A program made the position numbers and the translations under genes. A DNA stretch of 64,000 nt, taken from NCBI GenBank assembly GCA_900491605.1, contig UESW01003903.1:353923-417922 (forward strand), read 5' to 3'. The notes beneath the pieces are model-generated. The model was not told where the DNA came from. It made no database searches and was given only the letters and a program-made list of their open reading frames with translations. Source of the stretch: Calamus simplicifolius. Taxonomy: Eukaryota; Streptophyta; Magnoliopsida; Arecales; Arecaceae. Positions 35,050 to 46,327 of this stretch are shown here, in pieces. Each line of letters starts with the position of its first letter. Position 1 is the first letter of the stretch.

Positions 35050-35606
35050 AGAGGAGGAGGATCACCAGAAGACGACCCCCGGGGTAGAAGGGTCGCCGGA
35101 AAAAGTCTGACACGCCAGAGATCGAGCAGGTGACGGACGAGAGCACAAATCTTAAAGCACTCTAAACAAAAGATGCCAGAGCCCAATCGGCATGAAAATT
35201 AAAGCACAAAAATTTTCAATGATGACAATGATGAGTAATTTTCAAATATCAACCCAAAAAATTGAGCTTCAACATGGAAGATTTTGGATTAGAAATTAAT
35301 TTAATAATAATTTCCAAATCGCTCCTCAGTAAAGCACACTTAGCAATGATGTAGACGCTTAGCACACTCTAGCTAGGAATGCTGACATCAAATAAACAAG
35401 GTTCCCTACGGTAATAAAATTACTGCTCAGACCACGCATACCATTGGATGCTTCTATTAAAATTTACTTTGAGGAATGCTGGGAGTGGTGGAAAAATATA
35501 GTTTAGAATGACGCATGGACAGCATAATGGGAACCATAAGATATCTCAAAGTGAAGTTTATCCTTGGCTTACTCTTGTCCTTCAAAAAAAATCTTCATCT
35601 TACCCT

Positions 35607-35665
35607 ACTCAACTCAACTCAACTCATCTAAGTCTTTTCCGAATTATATAAGATCAGCTACATGA
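35607..35665 (-). mobile_element. 5'-truncated Au-type SINE
   Basis: A short insert absent from copy A. It is flanked by the perfect 10-bp duplication ATCTTACCCT (35597-35606 and 35666-35675). In plus view it starts with (CAACT)n and TCATCTAAG, the same end as the longer SINE at 38539. It is therefore the 3' end of the same SINE family. Confidence 0.82.
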
Positions 35666-36142
35666 ATCTTACCCTGAGCTTCCTTATATAAATGAGCCTC
35701 TACATAATTTATCAAAAATAATAAATTCTTAACAATATTCAAAATTTTTAGAATATTAGAGAGTATAAACTATGTAGATATGCATTTGAAATTTGAGGGA
35801 ATTTGGCCTTATTTGGCCTAAAGAAAACAAATAAGTTAAAACAATAAATTTCAACGAATGGTAGATTCTAGGACAAAATGATATTTAAAAAAAAAAGTTA
35901 TCTTAAAACCATGGCTACAATAGCAAATCTAACAAGCGTATGAAATATTTCAATCTTAATGAATACTTTGCATTCCCGTTGCCTTTAATTTTGTCAATTT
36001 CTACCTATTTTGGGTCAATCTAAGTTCTCCTCGCTAACCAGTAGTTAAAATTACAAACAACCTTTATAACTACAAACACTTTTTGCATTTTTCTCAACTA
36101 AAATTAAAAGAATGTGTATCTATGTATGTATTTATGTATGCA

Positions 36143-37412
36143 TTTTATCATACATGATGAGTCATTTTTGCCATTCCATTTGCTGAAAACACTACAGCAA
36201 TTGAACGAGAAATTATAGCTTGTTCCATCAAATAAATTACAATATATGCATATCATTTCATGCATGGACACGCTCTTTGTGTACTAATATTCCAGCACAC
36301 CAAACTACACAAATGAAGGATTATATTTAATCCAAAGAACACAAGAAAAACAAGGTTCAGAGAAAGGAGAGCAGTGCATATGATTAGAGTAAAATGGCTG
36401 GCTGCATGACGACTTGAAACTATGTTTTGAAAATTGAATCAGACAACAAACGGCTTGACATTTTGATCGTGGATTAATCAGTTTGATTGGATAAACTGAT
36501 TTGATCAAACTGGATGATGTCATAATTAATTTTTAATTTAATAATATAGAAATAATAAAATAAATATTAAACTATAAAAAATATCTTTAAAGCTTATATA
36601 CATGTTCAAAAAAATTGTATATAACATTAAAACTATAGAAAAATAGCTTTAAAACTATAGATGGGTTATTTTTTTTGACGCAAACCGAAGTGAAAAATTT
36701 AAAACAAAAAAAATCCAACCCTAATTTCATTTATTAAAACTAAAAGTCTAAAAACCGGTTGGACTAATTCTTCGTAACCCGACCGATTCAATATGAATTT
36801 TTAAGTTTTCATTGGATCATATAAAAGTCAACTTTAATAATAAAATTGGATTAAACTAATGATCAATTTTTGGTTGGACCAATTTGATCGACCAATTCGG
36901 TCTAATTTTTAAAACCATTCTTGAAAGAGAACTACGATTAAAGAAGAAAGAGAGGCCGTTGGGCTGTGCTGTTGGCTATCGCCTACTTCTCTTCAACTCC
37001 ATTCGCTTTGTCCCTTGAACCCCCATCACGCTCTCTGTGGTCTTTACAAAGTTGCTTCGTGCCAAATATGGTCCAACGCATTATATCTCTAGCTTCATTG
37101 ATCCCTTGCTTGATTAGTGTTACTTTCATGGTTGTTGATTGATATTAATTTATTTTAATAATTTAAATATTATAATAAATTATAATATTTAGTAATTAAA
37201 TATAATAATTTGAACTATAATATTGATTTTTAATAATTTAAAATTATAACAAATTATCTAATTCGATGCCCATTTAAAAAGTGAGTATTTGAGGTTATCA
37301 AAGTTCGATAATATTAAATTACATTTTAAACTTTCATATAAATATTTAGTAATACTTAATCTAATTATATTTAATTTACACTAGATATTTAATATTATAT
37401 TCATATTTAATA

Positions 37413-37474
<62 letters not shown>

Positions 37475-38523
37475 ACTTTTAAATTATCAATAGTTATGAC
37501 CCTCTTGTATATTAAATTATTTATATAATATTTTACTAAATATTTATATGTTAAATATTAACATATATATAGCAATATATTAATAATAATATAATATTAA
37601 ATATTTATTTGTAAATATATAATTTCTAAAATTAATTTGTAAAGAATCTTATAAAAAACTTTTGATATTCAAGGAAAAAAAAAAGAGATACACTTAAGAG
37701 GTTTATACTAAATTTAAAAAGCATAGTAAACTAGCTGTCCTATTTAGTTATTATGTATCAAATATAGTAATTCTTTATTCTTAAGAATCGGATTATCAAA
37801 TGTAAGACTATCAGAAATGTAAGGTTTTCGGTAGTAGTACGTTGCCGCAAACTAAACGTCACTTTAGTGGAACGACTCCTTTCTTTTATGCTAAGGGCTA
37901 TTTTTTTTTTCCTACAGAAATTAAGGTTCATTTCCAAAATTGAGTATCAATTTTGTTGATTGAAAATTTTATTCAATCCCTTAATTACAATAGCGACTTT
38001 AGCTCAATGTAAAAATATATAGAAAATAAGTATTATTAGATACAATCAATATCATGCATCAAGGAATAGATTTTCGATATATTTTGCTTCTTGTTATAAA
38101 AAGCCCGAATCGATAACCCAGCTGCTTCACCACAGGCTTCCATCACATGTACGGTCGAGCAAGTGGGCACAAGAGTCCTTCAGATCTTACGCTCACAAAA
38201 TCTAAGGGCAAGAATAGTGGGTACCGGAGGAATTGGAAGAGTTCTCTGAAAGTTGTAAAGGTTTTCTAATGCATGCTCTTATTTCTAGTTTCACTATGGA
38301 AGGAAAAGTTATCCCGATAGCATGGATGGTTTCAAAAACTATTGATAACTATCTATTCATGTGGGCAAATCTTAGGATGGGTCCAATAACCTAACCTTAT
38401 ATCAGTAAGTATGAATTACAATAACTAGGCTATCCTGAGGCAGTACGCCCTGCTTAGCAAAAGAGTTTCTAAGTTTAATAGTTGCATGCATCCCAAAAGT
38501 TCAATTCTGGGTAATTATACTAC
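36143..38523. other. AT-rich intergenic DNA of copy B
   Basis: No gene is seen. It aligns with 14635-17060 of copy A, with small indels. Confidence 0.7.
37418..37467. repeat. (AT)n microsatellite
   Basis: About 24 AT units, the copy B counterpart of the AC/AT array at 15902. Confidence 0.9.
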
Positions 38524-38538
38524 AGCTGGATTTGTCTC

Positions 38539-38704
38539 AACTCAACTCAACTCATCTAAGCCTTTTTCCAACTATATGGGGTCGGCTAAGTTTGATTTAG
38601 TATATTCATGTTTTAAAGGATCTGATTAAGTTTTACGTTAGTTGTCAACTATCTAATGCAACTCTCCTTCTCTACCCGGGCTTGGGACCAGCGTTGACGG
38701 AGTT
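38539..38704 (-). mobile_element. Au-type SINE, about 166 bp
   Basis: Absent from copy A. It is flanked by a perfect 15-bp duplication AGCTGGATTTGTCTC (38524-38538 and 38705-38719). On the minus strand it starts near GTCAACGCTGGTCCCAAGCC, has a CCCGGGTAGAGAAGGAG region and ends with (TTGAG)n. This matches what I remember of the plant Au SINE family (GGTCCCAAGCCCGG near the 5' end, CCGACCCCATATAGTTGG near the 3' end). The family name is from memory; the insertion structure is seen directly. Confidence 0.85.
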
Positions 38705-38719
38705 AGCTGGATTTGTCTC

Positions 38720-40944
38720 TGACACACAAAAAAGGAAAGTATATATGACTACGCAACAAGAAGCATAAATGTGTGGAGAAAAAAAAAAGAATCAATGGAC
38801 AATATATATAGTGCTAGCCATGTTAGAGCAAGACACAAAATGGCAATCAAACAAGGGATTGGGTGTCAAAGTTTTGCTTTGCTTCTGACTTCTCTTGTGA
38901 GTCGAATGCAAGCAAGAATTGCAAAGCCAATAAAGTTTTGCCTTGTGCACTGCCTGCAGGGATTGTCCACAACTAGGACTGTACTGTTGTCATTTCTTTT
39001 GGACTTTATATTATAAAGTCAATATCATTGTCTTTATTATTCATGAAAAGTTCACAGTTGAAGCATCATCATAACACACATATCACATGCATTTTTTTTA
39101 TCCATGATGGGTCCACCTGAATGTTTTGAGAAGGTATCCATTTGCTGGTTATCCAACTTGTCTGAAGCTGATAAGGTTGTAAGGCATCCTGATTCAACCA
39201 GGAGTGTAGCTGCAAATGGACAAAGCTTCGTAAAAATAATCAAGAGGGACCAAATGCCACGTCCTTTTGCTTGTGTCTGTTGTGTGTGGCAAAAGTAATA
39301 TGAGGAGTGTCCTTCCATGAGCCCACTTCTATGGTCCTATGGCTTCACCATGCCACCAAGTTTTACTTCCAGAAGAAGAAATGGTTGGAGATAGTCTGGT
39401 AGCAAAGAATTCTAGGCTTCAGAATCCAAAGTAGGATCTTTGTCTTGGTATATGGAGATAGCCTGGTGACTAGAATAGAACACTTCTGATTTTATATAAA
39501 ATAAGGGGGTAGAATTCTGGATCCAAAGCGGAAATCTTTTCTCCTGCCAGCGGTGTTCTCACAAGAACTGATTGGAGGAAGTTGCAGCCAGCTTGGAGCC
39601 TCTGACGAAATGCTGTAATTTGTCCGCTTTCAAGATGATACGCCGGGCCACAGAGAAGAAAAGAATAATTCAAATATTTTAATTATATGTTAATTCTCTG
39701 GCAAATAGTATTGGTGCTTTGGATATACGAGGATGCCCCATTTCTCTTCCAACCAAAACAACTAGATTTTTTTTTTGAAAAAAAAAATTGTAATAAGGAA
39801 TTAATGCATGGATGCAAACATTGCCATAAGGAATGCATGGCTTTCTAATGGCAACAGATAGAATAAGCACATCATCTTCATATTTATAGTCATTAGTTTT
39901 ATCTATCTCTTTTATTTTTTCACAGCTCTCTCAGCTTTCAACTAAATCTCAAATGATAATAATTATATATAACATTTAGGACAATTTCCCTTGAAAGAGG
40001 AGGTCAGTACAGGAGTAGTCCTTCAGGAAGGCATTGCAGTAGTTCCCGAGTCGCTGGTCCCAGCATCAACGCTCGCTCCCTTCACCAGTGGCATGGACCG
40101 TCATCATGAAAGGAGGCTGTCATCATGAAAGGAGGAAATTAACCAGCTTTGTGGGTTGGCGCCTGGTTGAGATGGGTTCATCTCAGGCTCTCCCTCCATG
40201 AGGCCACGGACCAACCAACATTGCTGCTAATGGTTCCAATGTGGCCGCTTGAAGGGTGCACCCCATGTGATAGATAATACAGCAAGCAAGCCACATGGGA
40301 TACCTACCCGGTGAAAAGCAACAAATTGTTTATCTGGTGAGAGCCACTGCCCCACAAACTAGAGATGGCTAAGCATTGAATTGAATTCAGATCGGCTCAA
40401 TGAGCTCTTGACCTCAACCAAACGTAAGCCAATTATTATATGTGTTTCGGCGAGGGCCAATAGACCTTCAACTTGAATGTGATCTGAATTTAATAGGATT
40501 GAAACATGCTGGCCTGAAACAAACTGCTCATGAAGTAAACATCTGATTCGGCCTATATTTTGAGTTAATGAGCAAGTAGGGTTAGGAATTTGCTGGCAAA
40601 CTTCGAAGTCTACAACCTCGAAGGATGGCTGGCAAACTCCAAATAAAGGCAAGGTCTTGATTATCATTGGGCCTTGTTGGAGGGATCTAACTCCTCATGA
40701 TAGACCCACGCTGCTGCTATCAATCCCACCCAGTTTCCAAGTACAAGATATGACTTCAATGAGGAGATGGATGCAATCTATTAATCTACTCCAAAGGTAA
40801 GTTAGTGAATTACAGACTGAGGACTCGAATTTTTCTTTATTTATTTATTTATTTTTTTCTTTTCTGTTCAATCCATGCTCACATTTCAGTCCTGAATCTC
40901 TCAAGTTATCGACTTCCAGGTTTTGCCGAGAAGCAGTGTCCAAA
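38720..40944. other. AT-rich intergenic DNA of copy B, right part
   Basis: Aligns with 17061-19267 of copy A. Small open frames (38771-39016, 39104-39298, 40359-40667) are not conserved in frame between the copies, so no gene is called. It ends at the deletion junction GTCCAAAACTTCACC (about 40938-40952). Confidence 0.65.
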
Positions 40945-41692
40945 ACTTCACCAGGTGGTCGTGATTTTGACCTTGACCTTGATCTCGACCTCACCCGTAG
41001 TTTCTTGCTGCATTATTCACCATCAATATCCATAGCATCGTCATCATTACCTTCTCCAGCCAGTGACCTCTCACGTTTATGACCTCTTCTAGAGATAGAC
41101 CTGCTCCGAGCATGATTAATAGCTGCAGTTGGGTCCAATCCCAGAGTCGATAGCTGCCTTCCCATTCTATCAGTTGTGAATTTACTATCTTTGTCAAACT
41201 TTCTTGGCACTATGGGACTGCTCTCAGTAGTGCTCTTCTTCATTCTATGTTTCTGGATCAGCAAACTCTTCTTCTTTCTTATTTCAGCCAAAGCTTCTCG
41301 CTCCTCAGGGGTCAACTCTTTCCCATCAATCTCAAAATCTTCTTTCGCTGCCTCTGCATCTAGACGAAGCCCCTCTTCTCTTTCCAACTCTTCCAACCTC
41401 TGTAAAATATCTGGATCAACAAAATCATACACATTGTGCCCATTAAAAATCTCAGGCATTGTGTCCTCCTTCCATTCATCATCAGCCAAAATATAATGCT
41501 TTCTAATTAGGTTAGCAGAATAAACACCAGCTCCACCATTCTCATTTTCCAGATCTTTCACAAGCTTCCTCTTTTCCTTCTCAACTTTAGCCTTTGCCCT
41601 GGCTTCCAAGACAGCCTGAGGAATATAAGGAGGCTGCTCTTTCGTGTCCCGAGGCTTTGGAATTACAACATGAAACTGATTCAAACAATCAT
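40945..41692 (-). pseudogene. NOG1, copy B: internal fragment
   Basis: Corresponds to copy A bases 20949-21692, the middle and basic tail regions of NOG1. The GTPase domain is absent because a copia element starts at 41693. The last residues and the 3' UTR are absent because of the deletion joining 19267 to 20949. Within the fragment a CAA codon has become TAA (about 41010-41013), ending the frame after DAMDIDGE. Protein identity with copy A is still high over about 220 codons, which suggests a recent origin. Confidence 0.92.
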
Positions 41693-42504
41693 TGTTGGCC
41701 CAGATGGCAACCCAAGAGGGGGGTGAATTGGGTTGTTTAAAAAATTCAACACTTAAAACTTAAAACCTATCTCACAAGGATTAAGTGAACTTGTGATGTG
41801 AAACAATAATGTAAAACACAATAAGAGAGAGAGATAGAGATAATCACTACAAACACAAGATATTTATAGTGGTTCGGTGTATTCCACACCTACGTCCACT
41901 TCCAAGCAACTCTTGGATCCACACTATAATCCATTGATTACAGTTGAGTTATTTTACAAGCTCACAACTCTAACTTGTTGTTTTACACGGGGTCACAATG
42001 GACCCAGCTGATTTTCATGGGTTCAACACACAAAACCTAACCCCAAGCTAAACTAGCTTGTTCCCGAGGTAAACTACCTCAACCAATTCAATCCCTCTGA
42101 TTGAATTAGTACACAGCAAATCAGAGTAATGTTTACAATAATGGAAAGCTCCTTAAATTGAGCAAATAAATAATGTAAATAAACAAGGGTAAGAAAAGCC
42201 TGATTGAAGCCAAGTGGGTTTGAGCTTTTCTTCTTTTCTTCTTCTCTTTTGAATGGATGAGCAAGGATTGAACTTTGAATCTTGAACACAGCTCGTTAAA
42301 GAGAATATTGAGGAAATAGGTCTTTTGCTCTTCTTCTTTTCTCCTTTGAAAATCCTTCAATTTTGAACTTTTAGGGCTTGGGATTTCTCTTGAATCTCTC
42401 TTGGATTGATAGGCTTTGATTCAGAGATTTCTCTTTTAAATATCTCTCGAATTTTCATTATTTTCTCTATATTCCTGTTCTTCTTTTCAAACGGACGAAT
42501 CCCT

Positions 42505-42513
42505 CCTTTTATA
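42505..42513 (-). promoter_or_regulatory. TATA box of copia element 1 LTR
   Basis: TATAAAAGG on the element strand, directly downstream of the palindromic word array in U3. Confidence 0.6.
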
Positions 42514-42654
42514 GAGTCTTAATCCGAGATTAGGTGAGAAAATAGCCATTACAAAGTACATTGGATGATTCTCCACGCAAGAAAATAAATCCGTTAAGAG
42601 TTAGGTGAGAAAATATATCCGTTAGAGCTGATCTGGCACTTTTGAAAATCGTTC

Positions 42655-43075
42655 TTGACAGGTTGGAGTCGGCTCTAACTTTTCATGTGTCGGCTCTAGA
42701 TCATCTTTCCATAAATAGCAAAAATTAATTCAACATGGAGTCAGCTCCGACTTTACAGAGTGTCGACTCCCGCTGACTGGAGTCGGCTCCCAATTTCTGA
42801 TGTGTCGGCTCCAGAAATTGCTTCGAAAAAGTCTCTGTAACTCAGGTTAGAGTTGGCTCCCGAAAGCCATGTGTCAGCTCTGGCTTCTGAAGCAGAAAAC
42901 AGTTTCTCTGTATCTCAGGTTGGAGTCGGCTCCGCCAAGTCGGGTGTCAGCTTCGAAACTTCAGGTGTCAGCTTCGAAACTCTAGGTGTTGACTCCGAAA
43001 CATGCCAAAAATATAGAACTGTTCTGATATCTGGAGTCGGCTCAAGTGGTTCTAGGTGTCGGCTCCAAGTTCTGA
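42655..43075. repeat. GGAGTCGGCTCC word array in U3 of copia element 1
   Basis: Paired near-palindromic words, GGAGTCGGCTC followed some 12-25 bases later by TGTCGGCTCC, recur about six to eight times with variants (GAGTTGGCTC, TGTCAGCTTC, TGTTGACTCC). The array lies just upstream of the TATA box in element sense. A second array of the same kind lies at 45975-46140. Confidence 0.8.
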
Positions 43076-43260
43076 ACTTAAATAAATTCCATTGAAATTC
43101 AATTCAAAACTGACTTCTAAGTACCATTTGGATAAATAACCGATCTTAATTCCTGAAACACTTATCAAATCTATCAGAAACACAAGGAATATACTCATGG
43201 CTTTTGTTAATCATCAAAATCAATAATTGGGTAAATAATTTCTCAATAATTTTTTCAACA

Positions 43261-43275
43261 ATCTCCCCCTTTTGA
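43261..43275 (-). other. Polypurine tract of copia element 1
   Basis: On the element strand TCAAAAGGGGGAGAT directly precedes the LTR start TGTTG. Confidence 0.7.
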
Positions 43276-43856
43276 TGATGACAAAAATTGAGTATATGCA
43301 TAATCAATTAATGCATATTTGTCAAAATTCTTAAATTAAGGTTAAGCTCCCCTTAATGAGATAGCTCCCCCTATGTGTGTGCATATGTTAAGTTCATTGA
43401 AATGGTATGCATATCTTAATACCATTTTTATTAATTGTCATTTAACATGCATATTCAAGTAAGTGCCATTCTTATAGCTTAATATCCTTTCTCCCTTTGC
43501 ATGCATACACATATATTATCTTTTCTCCCATAACATTGATGCATATAAATATATGAAATTAATATCAAATGCTCATAATGCATATACGTAAACAAACCTT
43601 TCTCCCCCTTTTTTGTAATCAACAAAAAGGTTTAGAAGGTGCATTAAGGCTTAAATTAACATCAACCAAAGGAGTTTGAATAATTCAAACATCAAAATCA
43701 AAGGTTAGCCTAAAATTCAAGCAACTTAATATCAAAATTCAAGTATGATATTCATTGAATACAGAAACATTACACCAAAATGTTCATTTCACTAAACTTC
43801 ATTACATCATTCAAAATGCAAACAAAATCAAATTACATTATAGAGCAAACTAAATA
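43276..43856. other. 3' untranslated part of copia element 1
   Basis: AT-rich sequence with no open frame or recognised motif, between the extra ORF and the polypurine tract. CTCCCCC/TTTCTCCC words recur near 43349, 43490, 43524 and 43600. Confidence 0.55.
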
Positions 43857-45861
43857 TCAAAATCTAAGAAGTCTCTTAAGCTCTTCTAAGATCTTTCCCA
43901 TGCCCTCACTTGATGGGAAAGAATCCATGTACGAGCAATACTAGCAACCATAATACGTAGCGGAATAATAAATAAAAATGCGCAAACCACACAATCACAG
44001 AAATACCAAGATTTACATGGAAAATTCCTTCAAGATAAAGGGAAAAAAAAACACGGGCAAGCCAGAGAAGAAGATCCACTATAAAATAATAAATATCCAA
44101 GTCTCAAAGTCTCTTGCCAGAACTTGAGAAACATTTACAAGAGAATAATAGGGATATAAGGATTACATCACCAAAAAATACGGTCTCCTGCGTTACATCC
44201 TTATTTTCTTCCCTTCTCTTCTTCTTCTTCTTCTCTTGTTTTTCTTCTGCAGCACCTTCACGTGATTCCTCGAGTGGAAGTCCTCCCACGTAGTCAAGCA
44301 CCAAGCAGCAGCCCTTCCTTCTCTTCCCCTAGCAATCCACGCTCCTAGAAAAAAAGAAATACCTGCTACCTGCTTCTTCTCTTTTTCAGATGGCTGCTCC
44401 TTGAAAAAGAGAAAACCAAAAAAGGAAGGCGGCTGCTCCTTTTATAAAAGAGAGAGAACAAATCCTGGTAGAAAAAGGAGTAGCGCTCCCTTTTGCCCTA
44501 ATGGGCTGAATAAGTGGGCCATGGGCCCAACATCACTTTGTATCTTTATAAAATCATTTAGTCTTTTGTCAATAAAAGCAGATGCAACAGTAATTTTTTC
44601 TAGTAACTCGCATTGCACTTTGAATATGTATCAGAATCTCCTCCAATGTCCTTGATCTTCTCAAAGATTTGCATTAAATCACATTTCAAGGCCTCAGATG
44701 AAGTTCCAAAGGATGATTCAATTATGTTTACTTTATCTTCCAAGGAGTAATACATCTCCCTTAAGCTCAAAAGTCTACTATCCAGTTCAATCTTCATTTC
44801 TTCTTTATGACAAGCAAGGAGTTCTTTTAACTGTACCAATGAGCATCAGAAAATCCAGAAGTAGAAACAGATGCAGATACAGGTGGAGGTGGTGATGGTC
44901 TACTGGGCTCAGGTGAAGGATGCCTAACAGATGGGCCAGCCTCTGATGGTGCAGCAGCTCCAATATCAGCTGCCCTGTCCTCTAGGTATCCCTTCCTTTC
45001 CCAATTGTCATCCACCTTCATGAACCCCATACGATGCACAGTAGCTAAACTATAATAGTCAGTGTGCCTTAAGTTCTTCATGGGTTCACTGTCTGAAATA
45101 ACTACACCCTGGTTCTGAAATGCTAAAGTCAAAACCATGCCGTAAGGCAAAGTAGATCTCTTTTTGTTGCCAGCTTCAGTCATATACCATATCATCATAT
45201 CAGCTAAATTGATTGGCTGACCTATCAGAATACTGTCCATGATAATAATGTCTCGCTCCGAGACGTACTCAAATCTACCGGTCTTTGGGAATAAAATCTG
45301 ACCACAAATGTTATGCAATAATCTTAGCTCTAGGGGCAACTGGTTTTCCCTAACATCTTCAAATTCTGTAACATCTCTTCCTAGCATTCTTGATAATGCT
45401 CCTGATCTATCACTATGGGAATTTGCAATTAGTCCAATAATAATTTCTAAAAGGTTCCAAGAATCTCTGAAGTCAAATATATTCTCTTTCCTCTAACAAA
45501 ACTTACTATACCTCCATCTCCTCTTGAAAGATTGAAATAAAACTCTTTAACCAAAGCAGGGTAAGTAGGAACATCAAGAGAGCAAACCTTCTCCCAACCT
45601 AATTCCTTTAACTGCCGCCCAATGGAAAAGCCTCTTCCTCAAAGAAATAAAAATCGACCTTTTGCCCATAGTGATCACTCAGCTAGCAAGGGTGTCAATT
45701 TGAGGTGAGGAAGGATTTGGAACGGCACTTGGTGTGGATGCAGACGAAGAGGATGAAGAGCTTGGTGAAGGCTGCTGCACCGGACGCCTCACGATTCTCT
45801 TTTCCATCGTCACCGCTCCACCAAACAAGGATCCCCTCCGTTTGGGTGCCATTAAGTGCAA
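43857..45861 (-). pseudogene. Extra ORF of copia element 1, plant-transposon-protein-like
   Basis: Lies downstream of RNase H in sense orientation, the position of the env-like ORF of SIRE elements. It starts MHLMAPKRRGSLFGG at 45861, followed by a Ser/Pro linker. A globular domain at about 45650-44980 contains KELGWEKVCSLDVPTYPALV, RLLHNICGQILFPKTG and GQPINLADMMIWYM, resembling the 'putative plant transposon protein' family (Pfam PF20167). A Pro/Ser stretch and a coiled coil (44839-44600) follow, with an end KILEELKRLLRF at 43857. Frame changes occur near 45660, 45500 and 44830. A solo LTR (43911-44532) splits the last codons. No transmembrane segment or signal peptide is evident, so an envelope role is not supported. 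Confidence 0.68.
43911..44532 (-). mobile_element. Nested solo LTR, 622 bp
   Basis: In plus view it starts TGATGGGAAAG and ends GGGCCCAACA, with the perfect 5-bp duplication TCACT at 43906-43910 and 44533-44537. On the minus strand it starts TGTTGGGCCCATGG, like many copia LTRs. Removing it rejoins the coding end of the extra ORF of copia element 1. Its own coding region is gone, as expected after LTR-LTR recombination. Confidence 0.85.
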
Positions 45862-45974
45862 GGAAATGATTAATTTGAGAAATCTTGGGTTTTGGGAAGA
45901 GTTGGGAAGAGTTTGGAAAGGTTAGGAGTCGATTAGAATAGGAAAGGTGTCAGCTCTGCCCTAAATAAATCAAC

Positions 45975-46145
45975 CTGGGACCACTTGGAGTCGACTCCTG
46001 CAAAGTGAGGTGTCGGCTCCAGGTCGCTAACATAGTCAGCACCCGAAGTGGAGTCGACTCTAGAAAGGTAGGTGTTGGCTCCAAAGTCTCAGACAAAACT
46101 GGAGTCGACTCCGATACTAGAGGAGTCAGCTCCAAGATGGTTTCA
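45975..46145. repeat. Second GGAGTCGACTCC word array
   Basis: Three pairs of GGAGTCGACTCC (a perfect 12-base palindrome) and GGTGTCGGCTCC with about 15-base spacing, the same paired design as in the LTR U3. It lies immediately upstream, in element sense, of the extra ORF that starts at 45861, between RNase H and that ORF. Confidence 0.78.
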
Positions 46146-46327
46146 GAAAAAAAAAAGAGTTTCAAAGGATCTGAAACTTGTCCGGAAAGTCTTCAAATTT
46201 TAGATAAATCAACTTTGGAATGTGATGAATCAAGGGGTTCAAATATCTAGATAAATTTTCTTAATATCATAAGAAAATTAGGAAAAATGATTGACTTCTA
46301 GATAATCATTCCTAGGAGATTTAAAAA

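Larger units (their letters stand above)
29155..35188 (-). mobile_element. Full-length L1-type LINE, inactive
   Basis: Reads on the minus strand. The T-run at 29155-29165 is the poly(A) tail, preceded on the element strand by TTTGTACCC, as in the truncated LINE ending at 28054. ORF1 and ORF2 follow the usual order. The insertion site is known from copy A. The flanks GGCATCAA (29147-29154) and GGCATGAA (35189-35196) could be a target-site duplication with one mismatch. The length of about 6.03 kb is full for plant L1 elements. All reading frames carry breaks. Confidence 0.88.
28967..41692. repeat. Segmental duplication, copy B
   Basis: Direct-orientation partner of 13064-21692. It comprises 28967-29154, then a LINE insertion, then 35195-41692, including a partial NOG1. 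Features private to B: the LINE 29155-35188, the SINE pieces at 35607-35665 and 38539-38704, and a deletion of the 1.68 kb that copy A holds at 19268-20948. The block ends abruptly at a copia LTR (41693). Confidence 0.92.
41693..43260 (-). repeat. 3' LTR of copia element 1 (1,568 bp)
   Basis: Ends TGTTGGCCCAG at 41693 and TTTTTCAACA at 43260 in plus view. A TATA motif (TATAAAAGG, minus) is at 42505-42513. The sequence CCCAAGAGGGGGGTGAATTG near the left end is shared, inverted, with the right end of copia element 2's LTRs. Confidence 0.92.

Noticed and set aside
43857..45861. Envelope gene for the copia element
   Set aside because: The position fits, but there is no signal peptide or transmembrane helix and the domain resembles a plant transposon protein family.
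45950..46165. Minus-strand open frame with repeated ESTP residues
   Set aside because: Produced by the GGAGTCGACTCC word array.
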